Shown here: in pieces, positions 7,556-14,125 of the stretch
Layout of the letters: every line of letters starts with the position of its first letter
Numbering within the stretch: position 1 is the stretch's first letter
Assembly: GCA_900543615.1 (NCBI GenBank)
Contig: UQSC01000024.1
Coordinates: 1 to 19,590, forward strand
Source of the DNA: an uncultured Collinsella sp.
Lineage (GTDB): Bacteria > Actinomycetota > Coriobacteriia > Coriobacteriales > Coriobacteriaceae
DNA length: 19,590 nt
Direction of reading: 5' to 3'
Notes under the pieces: model-generated
Told to the model about the DNA's origin: nothing
Seen by the model: the letters and a program-made list of their open reading frames with translations, nothing else
Database searches by the model: none
Program-made: the position numbers and the translations under genes

Positions 7556-8623
7556 ATGGCGCTTCCCATGGTTTATGGCGGTCCCGGCCGGTATGTTCAG
7601 GGGCCGGGCGAACTTTCGCGTCAGGGCAGGTATTTGTCATGGTTGGGCTGCGCTGCTTATGTCTTGTTTGACCAGGGCACCGAGGATCGGCTGTGCAAGC
7701 AGATCGTCGATGGATTTCTGGACGAAGATCTAAGTGAGCCGTTCTTTAAGATTTATGACGGTCCGTGTACGGAAGACGCCGTTGTCGAAATGGCTAAGGA
7801 AGCCCGGGCCGAGTATTGCGACATGGTGGTGGGCATTGGCGGCGGCAAGATACTCGATATTGCCAAGGCCGTTGCGTTTTATGCCGAGGTGCCGTTGTGC
7901 GTATGCCCAACGGCGGCTTCGATGGACGGTCCGTGCAGCGCTATTTCGGTGCTGTATCACGAGGATGGGTCGTTCGACCACTACCTGATGCTCGAGAAGA
8001 ATCCAGACCTGGTCGTGGTCGATACCAACGTGGTCGCGGCGGCCCCGCTGCGTATGACGGTCGCTGGCATGGGCGACGCACTGGCAACGTACTTCGAGGC
8101 GCGTTCGTGCGCCGCGGCGCACGGTACCAACGAGCACGGTGGCGCGCCGGGGCACTTGGCCCTGGTCGCGGCACGTGCCTGCTACGACACGCTTATGGAG
8201 TGTGGTGTCGCTGCTAAGCGCGACCTCAAGAAGGGTCGCATGTCACCAGCTGTTGAGCGCCTGATCGAGTGCAATATTCTGCTTTCGGGTGTTGGCTTTG
8301 AGAGCGGTGGCTTGGCGTTGGCGCATGCCATCGCCAACGGGTTGACGATTCTGCCCGAGTGCAAGGCAATGCATGGCGAGGCCGTGGCATTTGGCCTGGT
8401 GGTGCAGCTGCGCCTGGAGCGTGCACCCGAGCTTGATCAGGTGCTCGAGTTTTGCCAACGCGTCGGTCTGCCGACGACGCTCGAGGAGCTGGGCCTTGGC
8501 GAGATTTCCGATGCCGACCTGCAGAGTGTTGCAAATGCGGTCTTTAGAAACGAGCGTAACATGGCCAACGAGCAGACCAAGGTGACCAAACAGAAGCTCG
8601 TGCAGCTCATGTGCGAGGCATAG
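7556..8623 (+). CDS. GldA-like dehydrogenase paralogue
   Basis: This 355-residue protein is a second zinc-dependent GldA-family dehydrogenase, clearly homologous to its upstream neighbour. GGGKILD is at 95-101 and the metal ligands are Asp174 (GMGDALATYFEA), His257 (ALAHAIANG) and His273 (MHGEAVAFG). It differs in places that could alter substrate choice: HAIHNG of GldA is HAIANG here, and the N-terminus (GGPGRYVQGPGEL) and C-terminus diverge. The C-terminal 20 residues are polar and charged (NEQTKVTKQK). The start at 7556 is supported by homology to the family N-terminus (YVQGPGEL), and the Shine-Dalgarno is weak (GAAGGGCGG). Substrate is uncertain: glycerol, another vicinal diol or a hydroxyketone. 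Confidence 0.85.
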   Translation: MALPMVYGGPGRYVQGPGELSRQGRYLSWLGCAAYVLFDQGTEDRLCKQIVDGFLDEDLSEPFFKIYDGPCTEDAVVEMAKEARAEYCDMVVGIGGGKILDIAKAVAFYAEVPLCVCPTAASMDGPCSAISVLYHEDGSFDHYLMLEKNPDLVVVDTNVVAAAPLRMTVAGMGDALATYFEARSCAAAHGTNEHGGAPGHLALVAARACYDTLMECGVAAKRDLKKGRMSPAVERLIECNILLSGVGFESGGLALAHAIANGLTILPECKAMHGEAVAFGLVVQLRLERAPELDQVLEFCQRVGLPTTLEELGLGEISDADLQSVANAVFRNERNMANEQTKVTKQKLVQLMCEA

Positions 8624-8702
8624 CTTGGCGCTTGATTGACCTTGTGCAATCGAGGCGGCGATAGGCATAGGCTATTTGCCGCAAAGATGCGCCGCGTGTA
8701 AT

Positions 8703-8733
8703 TTGCCCGAGGCGTGGGCCGATAGCGTATCAT
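8703..8733 (+). promoter_or_regulatory. Possible promoter of the ferredoxin-like gene
   Basis: TTGCCC (8703-8708) and TATCAT (8728-8733) are separated by 19 bp, with the ATG 41 bp further on. Both boxes are imperfect. The 150-bp gap also holds two imperfect stems, 8631-8638 with 8647-8654 (one G-U pair) and 8655-8664 with 8672-8682 (bulged), neither followed by a T-run. Confidence 0.3.
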
Positions 8734-8773
8734 TATCTCTTGCTTGTTTGCACTGCTCAGGGAGGGGCCGCGC

Positions 8774-10027
8774 ATGGCGCAGGAACACGATCTGTTTGAT
8801 GACATTATCGAGATCAGCAAGGGTTTCGACTTTCTTAAAAACCCGCTTGGCGGTGTGACCGATGCACTCGATCCGTCGGCACCGCAGTGGAATCCTGCCG
8901 ACTACAAGGAGCGTCCGCGCGGCAACACCATTCCGTGCCTGACCTGCAAAAACGAAAAGAGCGGATGCACCGCGTGCATGGACGTGTGCCCGGTCAACGC
9001 TATCGAGGTCGAGGAAGACGCCATCGAGATCCTCGACTCCTGCCGCAAGTGCGGCCTGTGCGCCGCTGCCTGTCCGACCGAGGCGATCATCTCGCCGCGC
9101 CTGGCGCCTAAAAACCTATATGACGATATCGTCTCTGCTGCTACGAGCCACGAGACCGCCTACGTCACCTGCACGCGCGCCCTTAAGCGCATGCCGCGCG
9201 AAAACGAGGTCGTCGTTGCCTGTGTGGGCGATATTACGGCCGAGACCTGGTTCTCGGTGCTGGCCGACTATCCCAACGTGAGCGTCTACCTGCCACTGGG
9301 CGTGTGCGATAAGTGTCGCAACACCGGTGGCGAGGATATTCTGGGCGAGGCCATCGCCACTGCCGAGGAGTGGGCCGGTACGGGCATGGGCCTGGAGGTC
9401 GACCCCAAGAGCCTCAAGTGCCATAAGCTTCGCGAGTACGAGCGCAAAGAGTACATGGAAAAGATCGCCCGTACAACGGGCCTGACGGTGACCAAGCTCA
9501 ATCCGGCGACGGCGGCGCTGGCCTCGGTGACGCAGAAGTTGAAGGCCCACCGTCACCAGATTACGCAGCTGGAGCGCACGCTCAACACCATGTGCGGCAC
9601 CACGACGACCAAGCGTCGCCGTACGCTTACGCACGGGCGCCAGCTGGTACTCTCGACGCTGCAAAACCATCCCGAGCTTGCCCAGAACATGCAGGTGAGC
9701 ACGCCGGAGTGCGATTTTGACAAGTGCACGTCGTGTGGCGAGTGTGTCAACGTGTGCCCCACGTTTGCCTGCGATTTGGTGGGAAGCGGTCGCTTTGCAC
9801 TGGAGTCCACGTATTGCCTAGGTTGCGGGGCCTGCGTCAAGGTGTGTCCCGAGCATGCGCTTAAGTTGGTTGAGCATGATGCATCCAACCTGGTCGTCGT
9901 CGATCCCGAGGCCGAGGAAAAGGCCGCTCAGAAGGCCAAGGCCCACGAGGAGGCCGAGAAGGTCAAGGCCGAGGCAAAGGCCAAGCTCGACAAGATGCTC
10001 GATCAGGTGGAGAAGCTCGCGGACTAG
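8774..10027 (+). CDS. Four-cluster ferredoxin-like iron-sulfur protein
   Basis: This 417-residue protein has two separate pairs of 4Fe-4S motifs. The N-terminal pair uses Cys 58, 65, 68, 72 (with an extra Cys55) and Cys 90, 93, 96, 100. The C-terminal pair uses Cys 318, 321, 324, 328 and Cys 348, 351, 354, 358. Each set ends in the CP typical of bacterial ferredoxins. The middle region (about 115-290) is not a ferredoxin fold; it carries further cysteines (133, 150, 178, 181, 216) and a basic patch (KRRR, 280-283). The C-terminus (378-415) is a charged Lys/Glu/Ala helix likely to form a coiled coil. No membrane segment or Tat signal is seen. The ATG at 8774 follows GGGAGGGG; a TTG at 8744 is rejected. 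It is probably an electron-transfer subunit, partner unknown. Confidence 0.85.
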   Translation: MAQEHDLFDDIIEISKGFDFLKNPLGGVTDALDPSAPQWNPADYKERPRGNTIPCLTCKNEKSGCTACMDVCPVNAIEVEEDAIEILDSCRKCGLCAAACPTEAIISPRLAPKNLYDDIVSAATSHETAYVTCTRALKRMPRENEVVVACVGDITAETWFSVLADYPNVSVYLPLGVCDKCRNTGGEDILGEAIATAEEWAGTGMGLEVDPKSLKCHKLREYERKEYMEKIARTTGLTVTKLNPATAALASVTQKLKAHRHQITQLERTLNTMCGTTTTKRRRTLTHGRQLVLSTLQNHPELAQNMQVSTPECDFDKCTSCGECVNVCPTFACDLVGSGRFALESTYCLGCGACVKVCPEHALKLVEHDASNLVVVDPEAEEKAAQKAKAHEEAEKVKAEAKAKLDKMLDQVEKLAD

Positions 10028-10045
10028 CTAAAAGAGCGTAAATGA

Positions 10046-10078
10046 TGGCCGGTGGGACAGGTACTGCCCCGCCGGCCA
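10046..10078. repeat. 11-bp hairpin with GGGACAGGTAC core
   Basis: TGGCCGGTGGG (10046-10056) pairs with CCCGCCGGCCA (10068-10078), with one T-G position, and a short inner CAG/CTG stem. Six A residues follow on the plus strand, so it is not a plus-strand terminator. It lies 19 bp past the iron-sulfur protein's stop. The core GGGACAGGTAC matches the hairpin at 155-183 (GGGACAGGCAC on the minus strand). Confidence 0.55.
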
Positions 10079-10082
10079 AAAA

Positions 10083-10149
10083 AGTTGCGGTGGAATAGTT
10101 CCTGTTTTGCCCTTAAGCTGGCCATTCTAGGAACTATTCCACCGCAACT
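10083..10149. repeat. 21-bp perfect inverted repeat
   Basis: The arms 10083-10103 (beginning AGTTGCGGTGGAATAG) and 10129-10149 are exact reverse complements over 21 bp, with a 25-nt loop. It lies between convergent genes, 9 bp from the gntR stop. No T-run follows on the plus strand, and no transposase is nearby. It may stop transcription or stabilise messages from both sides, or be a palindromic mobile or REP-type unit. Confidence 0.7.
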
Positions 10150-10158
10150 AATAAATGG

Positions 10159-10914
10159 TTAGTTCATGCTGCTTTGGTGGCAGGTTCGACCGGTACCGTT
10201 GCGCGTCACGGTTTCATGGAGCAAAAAGAACCCGGGAACCTGTTTGGTCTCGGTGTATTCCATAAGGATACCGTCGGCGTTGTAGGTCTGTCCGCGTATA
10301 ACGGCGAGTGCGTTAAAGTCGTCGAGATCGAGCACGCGCGTATCCTCGGGCGTGGGATGCTCGATCGTTACATCGCGTTTGCCCGTGGCAATCTTAATGC
10401 CAAGATCTTCTTCGAGGTAACGATAGATCGAGTCGTTGACAATCTCGGGTGTCAGCCCCGGTACTTGTGAGCTTAGGTAATAGGAGTCGTCGGAGCACAC
10501 GGCTTGTCCGTCTGCATAACGGATGCGTTTGGCGCGTGTGAGCTCACAGCCTTCGGGAAACCCGGTAATCTTGGAGAGCGCCTTGCTACAGATGAGGAGC
10601 TCAAAGACGGTGGTGACAGTCTTGAGCTCAAAGCCTCGGTTGACCGCGATTTCCTTAAAGGTCTCGAGTCCGCCGCCACCACGACTCTTCTCGTCACTGA
10701 TGTTGCGAATGACGCGCATGCCTTTGCCTTGCTGGGGGAGCACGTAGCCATCTGCCGCAAGCATCGAGATGGCGCGACGGACCGTCATGCGCGAACAGTC
10801 AAACAGCTGCGTGAGCTCAGTCTCCGAAGGCAGATAACTCTGATAGGCGTATGTGCCGTCGTCAATCGACTGCTTCACGTTGTCATAAATAGTTTGGAAG
10901 ATGGCTCGCGCCAT
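10159..10914 (-). CDS. GntR-family (HutC/UTRA) sugar regulator
   Basis: This 251-residue transcription factor has an N-terminal winged helix (residues 5-70, with LPSETELTQLF and SRMTVRRAISML) and a C-terminal UTRA effector domain (about 90-240, with the RIRYADGQAV segment). HutC-subfamily proteins of this type, such as TreR and NagR/YvoA, bind phosphorylated sugars and leave TCTAGA-centred operators on induction. The ATG at 10914 has AGGAGA 7 bases upstream. It lies 65 bp after the polyol dehydrogenase on the same strand, with no terminator between, so the two are probably co-transcribed and the gene likely regulates itself. Candidate operators occur at 12064-12086 and 12202-12217. The inducer is plausibly a phosphorylated alpha-glucoside or glucose 6-phosphate, by analogy with TreR. 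Confidence 0.9.
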   Translation of the reverse strand: MARAIFQTIYDNVKQSIDDGTYAYQSYLPSETELTQLFDCSRMTVRRAISMLAADGYVLPQQGKGMRVIRNISDEKSRGGGGLETFKEIAVNRGFELKTVTTVFELLICSKALSKITGFPEGCELTRAKRIRYADGQAVCSDDSYYLSSQVPGLTPEIVNDSIYRYLEEDLGIKIATGKRDVTIEHPTPEDTRVLDLDDFNALAVIRGQTYNADGILMEYTETKQVPGFFLLHETVTRNGTGRTCHQSSMN

Positions 10915-10979
10915 GACGGTCTCCTAGAGCTGGGTGCGTGAACGACGGATGAGGGCCGTCCGCGCAGGTGTCAATCGAT

Positions 10980-12005
10980 TTACTTGCTGGGGTCGATTAT
11001 ATATTTACCCATGGCACGCAGAGCTGGGTCTGACAGGATGGCGCCGAGTTCGTCGAGGGAAGCCACCTTGGCGACCATCGAGGATACGTCGAGCCTGCCA
11101 GAGTCGATGAGCTCGAGCGCGCGACGCTGCGTATAAGGGTTGATGTAGGACGAGGTAAGCACAAGCTCCTTCTGGAAGACCTCGAAGGGCTTGACGGTGA
11201 TTGTCTCATCGGGCTTGGTGAGGCCGAACATCATGACCGTAGCCTTGTGGCCGGCGATCTGGATGGCCTGCTCGATGGTGACGGGCTTGCCAACACACTC
11301 GATAACGACATCGACGTTGCCGACGCCCTCCTGCTCCAGGCGGGCCGGGACGTCCTCGTGGATGGAATCAATTGCCAGGTCGGCGCCGAGTTTGAGCGCA
11401 ACCTCGCGCTTGCCTTCGACGGGCTCGAGCAAGACAACCTTGGTGGCGCCGGCGTTTTTAGCAAGCTGCATCATGAGCAGACCGATCATGCCACCGCCGA
11501 TAACGACAACTGTGCTGCCGGGCTTGATGTTGCACATATCGATGCCGTGCAGGCAGCAGGCGACGGGCTCGGTCATAGCGCCCTGCTCAAAGCTGGTGTG
11601 ATCGCCCAACTTGTAGACTTGCTGCATATCGACGGAGCAGTACTCCGCAAAGCCGCCGTTAACGGTGGTGCCGTAGCCGGTCATATGCTCGCAGTAGTGG
11701 TTGATTCCGTCGCGGCAGGGTTCGCAGCAGCCGCAGGGATGGTTTGGGTCGATGCACACGCGATCGCCCGGTTTAAAGCCAGCGACATCGCTGCCCACGG
11801 CCTCGACAACGCCCGCAAACTCATGACCAAGGATCGTGGGCGGGGTAACGTCCGCTGCGCCCTTGTCGCCTTCATAGATATGAACGTCGGTACCGCAGAC
11901 GCCGCAAGCTTTGACGTTGATCAGAACGTCGCGCCTGCCCACGGCCGGCTTTGCCGATTCCTCGACTCTGAGGTCGTGCTTTCCATAGAAGACCGCGCTT
12001 TTCAT
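10980..12005 (-). CDS. Zinc MDR-family polyol/alcohol dehydrogenase
   Basis: This 341-residue protein is a zinc-dependent medium-chain dehydrogenase related to sorbitol, galactitol and threonine dehydrogenases. Catalytic zinc ligands are Cys37 (GVCGTD) and His61-Glu62 (GHEFAG), with Glu146 (TEPVACC) as a likely fourth. The structural zinc Cys4 lobe is Cys 91, 94, 97 and 105. The Rossmann GGGMIG is at 170-175, followed by an acidic Glu194 that favours NAD over NADP. The ATG at 12005 has AAGGAG 6 bases upstream. It is the first gene of the minus arm of a divergent sugar regulon. That context suggests a polyol released from an alpha-glucoside as substrate, though a threonine or butanediol dehydrogenase role cannot be excluded from sequence. 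Confidence 0.88.
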   Translation of the reverse strand: MKSAVFYGKHDLRVEESAKPAVGRRDVLINVKACGVCGTDVHIYEGDKGAADVTPPTILGHEFAGVVEAVGSDVAGFKPGDRVCIDPNHPCGCCEPCRDGINHYCEHMTGYGTTVNGGFAEYCSVDMQQVYKLGDHTSFEQGAMTEPVACCLHGIDMCNIKPGSTVVVIGGGMIGLLMMQLAKNAGATKVVLLEPVEGKREVALKLGADLAIDSIHEDVPARLEQEGVGNVDVVIECVGKPVTIEQAIQIAGHKATVMMFGLTKPDETITVKPFEVFQKELVLTSSYINPYTQRRALELIDSGRLDVSSMVAKVASLDELGAILSDPALRAMGKYIIDPSK

Positions 12006-12041
12006 GGTGACTCCTTAACGTGGCGGTGAATGTTGTAATGA

Positions 12042-12070
12042 AGTATAGGCGTGTATGAAGATATAGACAA
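12042..12070 (-). promoter_or_regulatory. Promoter of dehydrogenase-gntR operon
   Basis: On the minus strand TTGTCT (12065-12070) and TATACT (12042-12047) are separated by exactly 17 bp. The ATG lies 36 bp downstream of the -10. The -35 box is part of a CTTGTCTA operator half-site, so repressor binding would block it. Confidence 0.65.
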
Positions 12071-12086
12071 GCATATCTAGACAAGT
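12064..12086. promoter_or_regulatory. GntR operator-like half-sites, minus arm
   Basis: TAGACAAG occurs at 12064-12071 and 12078-12085, 14 bp apart. The second copy extends to GCATATCTAGACAAGT (12071-12086), which shares the 13-mer ACTTGTCTAGATA (on its minus strand) with the site at 12202-12217. A central TCTAGA is typical of HutC-subfamily operators. Binding by the neighbouring GntR protein is inferred. Confidence 0.6.
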
Positions 12087-12151
12087 AGAAAAGAATTATG
12101 AATTGAGGCCATCAGCTATATCAGCTTTAGCAGGCGAAATACTGGACATAT

Positions 12152-12181
12152 ACCGTTTACGGCCAATAATCAACCGTTTAC
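12152..12181 (+). repeat. ACCGTTTAC direct repeats 21 bp apart
   Basis: The 9-mer ACCGTTTAC occurs at 12152-12160 and 12173-12181, spaced by two helical turns and ending 20 bp upstream of the PTS operator. Same-face direct repeats suggest an activator site. The 357-bp gap 12006-12362 otherwise holds the two promoters, the operators, and a 7-bp stem (12300-12306 with 12323-12329) in the PTS leader. Confidence 0.35.
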
Positions 12182-12201
12182 CGACCGTAGTATTTATGCT
12201 A

Positions 12202-12233
12202 ACTTGTCTAGATAAGTGATATGATAATAATAG
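12202..12233 (+). promoter_or_regulatory. PTS promoter with GntR operator
   Basis: The 16-mer ACTTGTCTAGATAAGT (12202-12217) is palindromic at 7 of 8 pairs and contains a -35-like TTGTCT (12204-12209). AT-rich -10 candidates follow: AATAAT (12226-12231, 16-bp spacer) or TAATAG (12228-12233, 18-bp spacer). The leader to the ATG is about 125 nt. The same sequence overlaps the opposite promoter, so one repressor could shut both arms. Confidence 0.6.
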
Positions 12234-12362
12234 AAGCGCAAGAAGTCAGGGAAGCGGGCCCACCCGTCCTATTGCACGAGGTACACGCAAACGGCGCGTC
12301 TGCGGTCTCGAGTGAAGCCAAAACCGCAGTCGCTCCGAATGAAGAGAGGGGGATTCCCCGTC

Positions 12363-13970
12363 ATGATGCAAAAGATACAACGTTTCGGCGGTGCAATGTA
12401 CACGCCTGCAATTCTTTTCGCATTTTCCGGAATCGTCGTCGGCCTGGGTACGTTGTTTACCACCGAGGCGATCTTTGGCGAGATGGCCACTGCGGGCCAT
12501 CTTTGGTTTGATTGCTGGAATGTGCTGCTCCAGGGTGGTTGGACGCTCTTTAACCAGATGCCGTTGCTGTTTTGCGTAGCGTTGCCAATCTCGCTCGCGA
12601 ACAAGCAGAACGCTCGCTGCTGCATGGAGGCTTTGGCCATCTACCTTACCTTCAACTACTTTGTTAGCACAATCTTGGGGCAGTGGGGCCCTGTCTTTGG
12701 GGTCGACTACTCTGTCGAGGCGGGCAGCGGTACTGGTCTTGCCACTATCGCAAGCATCAAAACGCTTGATATGGGCATCATGGGCGCGCTCATTATCTCT
12801 GGTATCGCCACGATGCTGCATAACAAGTTCTTCGACACCGAACTTCCTGAGTGGCTGGGCGTGTTCTCGGGCTCTGTGTTCATCTATATGATCGGTTTCT
12901 TCGTTATGGTTCCGGTCGCTCTTATCGCCTGCCTGGTGTGGCCGCATGTTCAGGCTGCTATCTCCGCCTTCCAGGGATTCATCCTTTCCGCCGGTACGTT
13001 TGGCGTGGGTGTCTTTGCTTTCTTCGAGCGCGTGCTGATCCCTACAGGCCTGCACCACTTTATCTATACGCCGTTCTATTACGACAACGCGGCGGTCAAC
13101 GGCGGCATCTTTGCCGCTTGGGCCAACATCCTGCCCCAACTGGCTGCCGATCCGAGCATTGCTCTTAAGGATGCCGCACCCTGGGCTGCCTATACCTGCC
13201 CTGGTTGGACTAAGGTCTTCGGCTCGCTCGGCGTCGCCATTGCGTTTTATATGACCGCCAAACCCGAGCGCAAGCAGCGCGTCAAGGCTCTGCTGATCCC
13301 GGTCACCCTTACCGCTATGCTTTGCGGTATTACCGAGCCGCTTGACTTCACCTTCCTGTTCATCGCGCCTGGCCTGTTCGTCGTCCACTGCGTGCTCGGA
13401 GCGCTTGGCTGCATGGCTCAAAACCTCCTTGGCGTCGTGGGCATCTTCGACGGCGGCATCATCTCGATGCTCTCGTGGGACTGGCTGCCCCTTTGGGCCG
13501 CACATGGTCTGCAGTACGCCATCTCCATCCTTGTCGGTCTGTGCTTTACCGCTCTTTGGGTCGTGGTCTTCCGTTTCCTGATCGTCAAGTTCGACTTTAA
13601 GACCCCCGGTCGCGAGGATGACGATGTTGAGGTCGAGCTCAAGTCCAAGGCCGACTACAAGCAAAAGCAGGGCGGTGCTGCTGGCAAATCGGTCGCCCAG
13701 AGTAAAGATGATGAGCGCTTGGTGCTTGCCGAGAACATCCTTGATCTACTCGGTGGCGCGGATAACATCATCGATGTAACTAACTGCGCTACCCGTCTGC
13801 GCGTTAACGTCAAGGACAAGAGCGTCGTTGCACCCGAGGCTTCCTTCAAGGCGATCGGTACGCATGGCTTGGTGGTCCAAGGTCAGTCAATCCAGGTCAT
13901 CATCGGCCTTACCGTCCCGCAGGTTCGCGAGAAGTTCGAGAGTCTTCTGAAGTTCGAGAGTCTTCTGTAA
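12363..13970 (+). CDS. Alpha-glucoside PTS permease, EIICB
   Basis: This 535-residue inner-membrane protein imports and phosphorylates an alpha-glucoside. It resembles the AglA/MalB/GlvC group (N-terminus KIQRFGGAMYTP). Residues 1-410 are the polytopic EIIC domain, with many hydrophobic helices and the conserved GITEPLDFTFLF (322-333). A charged linker (415-445) leads to EIIB (450-530), whose phosphorylation site is Cys475 (TNCATRLRV). No EIIA domain is present, so a separate EIIA must supply phosphate. The ATG at 12363 was chosen because the family starts here and GAGAGGGGG lies 10 bases upstream; an adjacent ATG at 12366 is equally possible. The C-terminus carries a duplicated KFESLL. The 6-phospho-alpha-glucosidase follows 155 bp later. 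Confidence 0.92.
   Translation: MMQKIQRFGGAMYTPAILFAFSGIVVGLGTLFTTEAIFGEMATAGHLWFDCWNVLLQGGWTLFNQMPLLFCVALPISLANKQNARCCMEALAIYLTFNYFVSTILGQWGPVFGVDYSVEAGSGTGLATIASIKTLDMGIMGALIISGIATMLHNKFFDTELPEWLGVFSGSVFIYMIGFFVMVPVALIACLVWPHVQAAISAFQGFILSAGTFGVGVFAFFERVLIPTGLHHFIYTPFYYDNAAVNGGIFAAWANILPQLAADPSIALKDAAPWAAYTCPGWTKVFGSLGVAIAFYMTAKPERKQRVKALLIPVTLTAMLCGITEPLDFTFLFIAPGLFVVHCVLGALGCMAQNLLGVVGIFDGGIISMLSWDWLPLWAAHGLQYAISILVGLCFTALWVVVFRFLIVKFDFKTPGREDDDVEVELKSKADYKQKQGGAAGKSVAQSKDDERLVLAENILDLLGGADNIIDVTNCATRLRVNVKDKSVVAPEASFKAIGTHGLVVQGQSIQVIIGLTVPQVREKFESLLKFESLL
13932..13967 (+). repeat. 18-bp exact tandem duplication in PTS 3' end
   Basis: AAGTTCGAGAGTCTTCTG occurs twice back to back (13932-13949 and 13950-13967) immediately before the TAA. 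It keeps the frame and adds KFESLL to the EIIB tail. The exact identity suggests a recent slippage event or an assembly artefact. Confidence 0.95.
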
Positions 13971-13988
13971 ACCATCGTCCATCGAAAC

Positions 13989-14028
13989 AATCGGCCTTGC
14001 AGAGCCGGTATGCACCGCAAGGCCGATT
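13989..14028 (+). promoter_or_regulatory. Intercistronic 12-bp stem-loop
   Basis: AATCGGCCTTGC (13989-14000) pairs perfectly with GCAAGGCCGATT (14017-14028). A short GGT/ACC stem sits within the loop. What follows is CTAGAGATAAAAAAC, with no T-run, so it is probably a processing or stabilising stem between the permease and glucosidase coding regions, or a leaky terminator that lowers downstream expression. Confidence 0.55.
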
Positions 14029-14125
14029 CTAGAGATAAAAAACTCCACTTCTAGGTAACAATTCCAAACCGTACAGGCCGCGTGCGGGGATGGATTGAGC
14101 AAGCGGCCAGAATGAGGAGGACATC

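Noticed and set aside
12246..13664. 472-residue open frame opposite the PTS permease
   Set aside because: Its codons are the exact complement of a well-supported membrane transporter. The predicted protein is a low-complexity Asp/His/Arg/Lys mix, and long antisense frames are expected in GC-rich DNA.
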